Assembly (NCBI RefSeq): GCF_003573695.1
Contig: NC_039365.1
Coordinates: 131,589,466 to 131,653,465 of the forward strand
Direction: 5' to 3'
DNA: 64,000 nt
Origin: Papaver somniferum
Lineage: Eukaryota > Streptophyta > Magnoliopsida > Ranunculales > Papaveraceae
How positions within the stretch are numbered: position 1 is the first letter of the stretch; the number at the start of each line of letters is the position of its first letter. Below are positions 57,158 to 64,000 of the stretch, piece by piece. The position numbers and the translations under genes are program-made. Below the pieces are notes generated by a model. The model saw nothing but the letters and a program-made list of their open reading frames with translations, did no database searches and was not told where the DNA came from.

Positions 57158-60100
57158 ATGGAGGTCTCTCAAGGAGGACCAGAGAGAGATAAAGGGAGTT
57201 CATCTCCTTCCCCTACAGCGGTTGTATCCAATTTCTGGAGAGGTAATCTTGAGTTTCTCTTCTTCCTGTTCGATCGTGAATTAGATTATTTTTCTAGTTT
57301 AATTTGTTGTTTGAATGCTAGTCATTGATATAAGTAAACTGAGTTATGTGTTTATGAGGATACACACTCGATCTAGATTACATTTTGCTGGATCTAGATT
57401 AATTTTAATTGAGAAAACGTTTTAGCTGTACGATTGTCACTTTCCCAGTAGTTTACCATTGGGCACATGCTGTATTCCTGTAACATTTAGAAATCAAATG
57501 ATGGACATTCGTGGGTGGGCGTTGGTTAGGTTTAGCAGTTTAGGAAGTTTGGAGATGAGATCATATACTGCATTGAAAGTCTTCTATCATTATTAAGTCA
57601 TAGTCTTCGAAGTTTTGTAAAAAATAGCTAAAATCTGAAAGTTACTTAGTAAGAATTGCAGTAGTATCCTAATTTGTTCAAAGTTCATATAATATGATTT
57701 CTTAGGTCATGGACTTGAAGATTGTAAATAATTATGCTAAAACATCGTACTGAATTGGGGACTGATTTATAAAATATATACAAAGTTGATTTTTTTTTCC
57801 TATTTTTGTCCCCGAATAGTACTAGCCCATACATTTTAATAAAATCTGACCTTCATTTCAGCTTATTTCCAAGATGTGAGGCGTCTTATGAAGCTCTTTT
57901 CTTTATCAGCTTTCTAAGCATCATTACTTACAAGTTCCACCTAAACATAACCATGTGCTGAAAACAGATTTTACCAGCATTAACTTGTTCCACGACTCAC
58001 GTAAATTCCATGTACGTTCATAAACATTATAAACAACTCACAACACCAAACATGTTCTGTAGCTTCAAATACAATTAGCATGACCTGATTAAGAAGAAGA
58101 AACGGATAGATAGTCTCTCTACTAATAATTTAGTGACTTGAACTTCTACTTCTATTTCCTCATGCTTAAATGATGGATAAAGATGATTCTCTTTTTATTG
58201 CAAGAGGCTAGAAACGAGTTTTTGTCATGCCTTGCCACATGTCTCTCTAACTCATGGCTACATGGGAAAACTCATTATTTATCTTTAAATTATCTAGCAC
58301 CGACCTTAAGCTAGTCTTTAGTGCATGATTAAACCATAAACACACCTTCATACGGATTATTACTTCAACTTAATCTAATCGAAGATTAGCTTTACTACCA
58401 AAATCAGATTTAGAGGTCATTTAAGATTGGTGTTGGTTAGAGTTGGATTTAGTGTTAAAACGTTACTCCTTATGATTCTATTTCTTGTTAGTATGTGTTA
58501 GATCAATGGCAGAGCAATATTTACAATGTTTTTCATAGTCTTCCTTGTTTGATAGGTTAAAGCTCGAGTAATGGTTCCTGACTGCTTATTTTGGCGTAAC
58601 TTCATTTGCCTTGTGCTAGAGTCTTGTCATCTTACAGTATTACGCTACAATTCATATTCTACATAGATTGCAACATGATATTAAGTATAAAAGTCTTGAT
58701 AATGTTTGTGTAACTATAATACTTCTGTGCTTCCTTGTTGAATGTGACTGGTTTATTGAACGCATGACTTATTTCCTAATTGTCTTGGTTATTGTTGGTG
58801 CATACAGACTTTGATTTAGATAAAGAGAGGAGTGTGCTGGACGAGCAGGGTTTAAGGATAGCTGAAAATCAGGAGAACAGCCAGAAGAACAGACGAAAGC
58901 TTGCGGAAAGTACACGAGGTACTTGATATGCAACATTCTTGAACCTTTCACTTATATTCTGGTTCAGTTTGTCTTACATAGGAAGCTGACTTTAGGAGTC
59001 TCAGATCGGTTAGATGTCCGGAATTTGTATATGTACCAAGTTTAAAACATTGTCAGCCTTGCATTCCATCTAAATACCGTTTTCCTGTGTACAGATTTCA
59101 AAAAAGCTTCTCCTGAAGATAAGTTAAGTCTGTTTAACTCTTTACTTAAGGGCTATCAAGAAGAAGTTGACAATCTTACGAAGAGAGCAAAATTTGGAGA
59201 GAATGCTTTTCTAAACATTTACCAGAAAATATATGAGGCGCCAGATCCTTATCCTGCTCTTGCTTCTATCGCCGTAAGTACTACATGACTGGGTCTATAG
59301 TGCATGCTTGTAAGTGCGACATATGTATCATTGTGGTGGACAACCTGCTAGTGTTGCTTAGTCTCCGTCCCTCTAATTTTGCTTTCAATGTCTCTAATCT
59401 TCTTTACACCTCCCTCTTTAAATTTTTTTGGGATTTTGGATTAAACTGTTACGTTCTTCTTAGCTTTTTTTTGTCCGTCACGGACTTTCACTCATTTCAC
59501 CTGTTCGCTTTAAATGTAGGAACAAGACTTGATTTTGTCAGAACTGCAGTCTGAAAACCATAAAATGAAGGTTGAACTTGAAGAATTCAGGACTGAAGCT
59601 ACTCACTTGAAAAATCAACAGGCAACAATAAGAAGACTTGAGGAGCGCAATCGTCAATTAGAACAACAGGTTAGCATTGTGTAGATAGTGAAGGATAACA
59701 CATTAATTTCCGCACCACGCTTCTAGGTTTCATTGTCAATAGCGACAAATGGGCGATTTAGATCTGGTAATTGTGTTTTACCATCGAAGTTACTGGTTTG
59801 TACCGGCTTCAAGATTTGAAACAAATATAAAACACCAAAAAGTTAGTTATCAGGTTCTATAATGATAAGCAAGCAGAAATGCAACTGTGCCAGTGAAACG
59901 ATAGATTTATCTACAGTTTGATTTTGAATTTCAAACTTTTGTAGAAGGTAAGAAAACTGCAAAGGCATGGTTGGAGTTGAGAAACTTCTTAATTGCAGTT
60001 TAACTAGATAAGCTCTGGTTTGCACTATTTAGATGTTGATGTACAACTTACTAAAGAGGATTTTTTCCTAGAGCCAACACGTATAATGCCTTCACTAATT

Positions 60101-63100
60101 TACTAGATTCAGTATGGAGCTTTTTACCATTCAATCCATTCTGTAAATCGTGGTTTTAAATTTTGATGCTTCCATCTATAAAACTGTTGTAGAACAAATC
60201 CACTAAGTTAACAAAAAATGAGCTGCAAAGTAGCACATGCTGTATCCTAGTTATTGCCCTTTTGGGTGGTCATGCTAAGTTGTCAACGTAAGTTATGCCA
60301 ATTGGAGTGGGAAATGTATATGCAAGAGATGTAACTTACGCCTCATCGTGTTGGTGGTAAATTTCAGCTTCTGTAACCTCTATGCTTGTACACTCTTCTT
60401 GATTCATGTTCCCTTCTAATGGATTTAGATGGAGGAAAAGGTGAAGGAAATTGTTGAAATTAAGCAACGCAGCTTGGCAGAAGAGAATCAGAAAACACTG
60501 GAAGTCCTCAAGGACAGGTATTCCATTCTATCTAGCTTTTAAAAATGAAGACTAAACTTTGGACCGTATCAATTTTTTGGTATGTAAATTACCAAATTGA
60601 CCCGATCAAAGTCAGTTATTTAGTCAATTGGAGTAAATTAGGGAATGCATTATGGGAATGCTAGATATTACAACACCTAAGGATCTCTGAGTAATTACAA
60701 TTTTATAGAGACCTTAAATGAAAAGTTACTAACTTTGTATTTCTTGTTTACAAAAAGGCCATATATTTATAGAAAATTATGTCTAAGCTTAAATCGTATT
60801 TTTCTAGAAATTATGTATTCATAAAGCCCTGCAAAATATCTACCCAACGTGTATAAGAGGAATATCAAAATTTAATTTTTTTAACAATAATTTTTCTTCC
60901 GTCTTTTTCATGCAACACGTATTCTGTGAAATTGATAAACGGCAACACGGTGTTGCAGACGCACAGCGCACGTGCATTGTACTAGTGAAATGAAATTTAT
61001 GGCTCTTTAAACATTTTTCTGGTGTGCTTAGAAAGGAGAAACTAAGAATACAAACTTTATATTGTTTTAGCTCCATCGTTGCACATGAGATATCAGGAGA
61101 TCTTTAATGATGTGCTATATTCTAAATTCTTTATTTATTTTCTGTGATTCCCATGGTATCCTTTTTGTGTTACTTGAGAGTGTAACACATTCTATGATCT
61201 TATGAGGGCAGGGAGCGGCTATTGCAGGATCAATTAAGACAGGCCAAGGAAAGTGTTTCTAATATGCAGAAATTACACGAGTTTGCCCAGAGCCAGATGT
61301 TTGAACTTCGTGCTCAATCAGGTATTATTTCAAATAGCAATTTCATGCATTCACTAAGGTATAACACTCGTTGCATGGCATACTTTGTAGCCTGCCCATA
61401 TACTTCATTTATTTTCTGTGTTGTTTGAAAAACTAGTGTAGATCACTTCTATTCCATCCTCATGCTTTATCACAAAATTGAAGACTTAGTTTCACGTCTC
61501 TGTTGCAGATGAAGAAAGAGCAGCTAAACAGTCAGAGGTCAATCTCCTTATGGATGAAGTTGAACGTGCTCAGACTCGGTTGCATAGTCTAGAAAGGGAG
61601 AAGGTGAATCTTAAACATTGTTCTTTATATCTAACGCCATATCTCATGTTAATTCCTTATTTCTTTCCTGTATGATATACCGTAAGATCAAGTAGATTAT
61701 TAAGGATTTTTATGGATGGAGGATTTCCGCTCCTGGTTGTTACTGTTAGGTAATCAAGAGTTCAAATATCTCACTGGTTCACTCAGTGGTTTTTTGAGTC
61801 AGAGTTACGTCCTATGTGAATCTCTTCGTAATTAGCTTCAAGTTTTCCTAACTCGAAAAATTATGCAACAGCCGTCAGGTACTATCTCTATCCGGGGAGC
61901 ATTATGCACATTCTTATGCGTACATGCTACCAATACATGCACTTTGTGTAACTTGTTTAGAAAAATTTTAGACTGTTAGGGGCTTGATTGGGTGCTGATG
62001 AATTTTGAGATTATCATTTGCTGGTTTCTCGAATTGGGATGTTTTCAGTTTTGGCCTCTTAGCAGGAAAATTGATTTCATGGCAAAAAAATCACTGGTTG
62101 GGGCTTTTAAGTGCTGCGGTATGTAGAGGATTGGGCCAAACAATCAGCAATACCTGTGTACTGTAAAGGTTACCAAACAATCTCAAGACTTAGGTCGCAT
62201 TATGTATCACACCCTTAGTATCTGCTTGTGGATAAACATGATCAGTGCAGCACGCCTAATTTCTAGGGTGTACACTAGATTCACAGACTGTTTATGTACC
62301 TATACCACATATTCTGTAAAGTGGGTAATGAACTGATATTTACCAAAGTACGTTATTTCCAATTGGGTAATGAACTGGGTAAATTATTTTTCCAATTTCT
62401 TCTTTCGAAAGTAAATAATGATATATAAACACATACTTAAGTAAAACTTTATTTACTTTATATCTTTTCAATATTTTCAAATGTTTTACCTTAGTTAGTT
62501 CGTCGATTAATTTGTAGACAGTCGATGATAAGAAAGGAACAAGTGAATAATGGATCTTTGGTGCTGAAAATACAGTAATTTGATTGATCAAACAAAAATA
62601 TCTTTCCTGATTTTGCTTTAATTCTGTGCAGGGGATTCTCCGTTCCCAATTACAAACTACTAACGAGGAAAATGGAAATAAGAACAGGTAAATTTGTTGC
62701 CTGTCTTATTTTTTGCAGTGATCTAACAAGATTTAAGAATTACTTTCTCTGCTGGCAACTAACTTTATTACATTATTGGAATGTACTTAATTTTCATTGT
62801 TTGATCATACAACATACTTTATAATTCTGATATTTTTAACTAAAAGGATGATGGTTAGTTCCTTTACATATCATGGCGCGTTGTCAATGTTACTGTTAAT
62901 TAAAAGAATGATAGGCTCTTAGAGAAAATCATGTTCCAATAGTTTCGCATGAAAGATGAAACAGTAATGTGTTAGGATGCTACTTTGAACAATAATTGAT
63001 CTGTGTCAGCTATTTCTCTTTAAAAATGGCTTAGCATGGTGCTATATAATATGATAATTGTGCCCAAATAAATGGACTTAACTTATTATTTGTCTTTAGA

Positions 63101-64000
63101 GTAACTAAATTAGGAATCTAAAGATGAAATAAGTAAATTAATGGAAATTCTTAACCCTGTCTTGGTAATATAGAATCATAGACTGTTGCATGTAAGTTAA
63201 CAAAAAAGGAAACTGCTAGATATCTTAAACCAAAGGGAACGATGGATTGGATGTTACAAGTAAGTTTATACCAGAAGTGTAAAATACGAGTTTGTACCTG
63301 ACTCTGGTGGTTTGTTATAGTTAATATAACTTTATATATACATACTTGTATCTGTCTTATTGGGTTTGTGATACTTGTTATGATTCATAGGATCATACTG
63401 TGTTTACTGCTTGTGTATGGTGGTCCTGTAGTCTAATATGTGAAAAATGTGTTTAAGTATACTTCTGACCTTAGTTGGGAATATTCCTATGGCAGTGACA
63501 ACTTGGACTGCAACACTATGCTTGAGAACTCATTGAGTGCAAAAGAGAAAATAATCTCGGAACTGAATATGGAACTCCATAATATGGAGACAACCTTGTC
63601 GAATGAGCGGGAGCAACACATTAATGATATCAAGAAGTTGAATGGGTTGCTAAGGGAAAAGGTACTATTTGATTCAATTTTTGAGCAGTCATGCAATGCT
63701 TTTGAAAGTGTATTTGATTTTGATTAGTACTTTATCTTATGAGATGCAGTTTGGCCACCCTCTATTTGTGTCCATGCATGCTACTTTAGACCCTTAGGAC
63801 CTTGTGTAGCACCTTCAGAATATTGAGAAAAAAGTAACTTTTGTAATTGTCTATTTTCAGGACATCATTATTGAGAATATCAAGAAAGAGCTTCAAGCCA
63901 GGCCGGCAACAAAGTTAGTTGATGATCTGCGTAAGAAAGTCAAAATTCTGCAGGTACTCAATGATGTATTAACTTTCATTTTCTTTTGTTGGTACGAAAT
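57158..64000 (+). CDS. CASP: CASP golgin (CCAAT-displacement alternatively spliced product homologue), first 10 exons
   Basis: Coiled-coil Golgi protein of the CASP/CUX1-related family. Animal and plant CASP are C-terminally anchored golgins that act in vesicle tethering within the Golgi. Exons: 57158-57242, 58808-58918, 59095-59273, 59520-59669, 60429-60517, 61212-61321, 61509-61603, 62632-62687, 63496-63661, 63861-63953. All introns are GT-AG and all phases fit, giving 378 codons open to the window edge. The protein starts MEVSQGGPERDKGSSSPSP and has the family N-terminal block VVSNFWRDFDLDKERSVLDE (22-41) and NSLLKGYQEEVDNLTKRAKF with the following YEAPDPYPALASI. From residue 126 it is almost continuous coiled coil rich in Glu, Lys, Gln and Leu. 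The C-terminal CASP domain and membrane anchor, expected near residue 690, lie beyond the window. Intron 1 is 1565 bp. The gene is divergent from the CMC1-like gene. Confidence 0.93.
57243..58807 (+). other. Intron 1 of the CASP gene
   Basis: Donor G|GTAATC, acceptor GCATACAG. AT-rich, without a nested gene or recognisable transposon. Long first introns in plants sometimes hold enhancing elements; none can be identified here. Confidence 0.75.
59670..60428 (+). other. Intron 4 of the CASP gene
   Basis: Donor CAG|GTTAGC, acceptor GGATTTAG before ATGGAGGAAAAG. No gene or repeat seen. Confidence 0.75.
60518..61211 (+). other. Intron 5 of the CASP gene
   Basis: Donor ACAG|GTATTC, acceptor GGGCAG. 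The stretch about 60840-60990 has a GC-richer patch (AACACGGTGTTGCAGACGCA) unlike the rest of the intron and may be a small insertion, but no terminal repeat was found. Confidence 0.65.
61604..62631 (+). other. Intron 7 of the CASP gene
   Basis: Donor AAG|GTGAAT, acceptor CTGTGCAG. Contains a short internal repeat (GGGTAATGAACTG at about 62323 and 62364). No gene. Confidence 0.7.
62688..63495 (+). other. Intron 8 of the CASP gene
   Basis: Donor ACAG|GTAAAT, acceptor TATGGCAG. AT-rich, nothing recognisable. Confidence 0.7.

Noticed and set aside
59285..59554. ORF MTGSIVHACKCDICIIVV in the CASP gene
   Set aside because: It spans intron 3 and the start of exon 4 in the wrong frame.

Overview
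The window is nuclear DNA from a flowering plant, most likely a eudicot. The evidence is short GT-AG introns, two conserved plant housekeeping genes at the right end, and a left three-quarters made of nested plant transposons (copia and Athila/Tat-type LTR elements, MULEs, a CACTA end). A poppy or other Ranunculales genome is my guess; nothing here proves it.

Region 1 (1-6044) holds a broken, intron-containing DUF1985/Ulp1-protease gene on the minus strand, the type carried by Mutator-like transposons. Region 2 (6045-20424) is a minus-strand copia element. A solo copia LTR sits inside its internal part (7852-16533, flanked by AATGG), and a complete non-autonomous Athila/Tat-like element sits inside that LTR (9225-15483). 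That element encodes one long acidic ORF with a C-terminal membrane segment and no polymerase. Region 3 (20425-33458) is a fold-back sequence with arms of about 0.85 kb, split in its loop by a complete but pol-less copia element (22524-31033, target duplication ATATA), then a candidate gypsy LTR. Region 4 (33459-48898) has two more minus-strand members of the copia family. One has its gag cut in two by a 4.5-kb Tat-like LTR insertion (target duplication CCAAA). The LTR of the other is cut by a 1.6-kb MULE with a 9-bp duplication. Region 5 (48899-54404) is the 3' half of a second Athila/Tat-like element, then a CACTA-type terminus with fragmented minus-strand coding sequence that I do not recognise.

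Region 6 (54405-64000) is genic. A complete three-exon gene for a twin-CX9C protein of the CMC1 family (cytochrome c oxidase biogenesis, 87 aa) lies on the minus strand. It is head to head with the first ten exons of the plant CASP golgin gene on the plus strand; that gene runs off the window. The two start codons are 392 bp apart, so the genes probably share a promoter region.

Coordinates of LTRs, target duplications and splice sites were read by eye from the sequence. Family assignments rest on motifs and remembered family features, not on searches.
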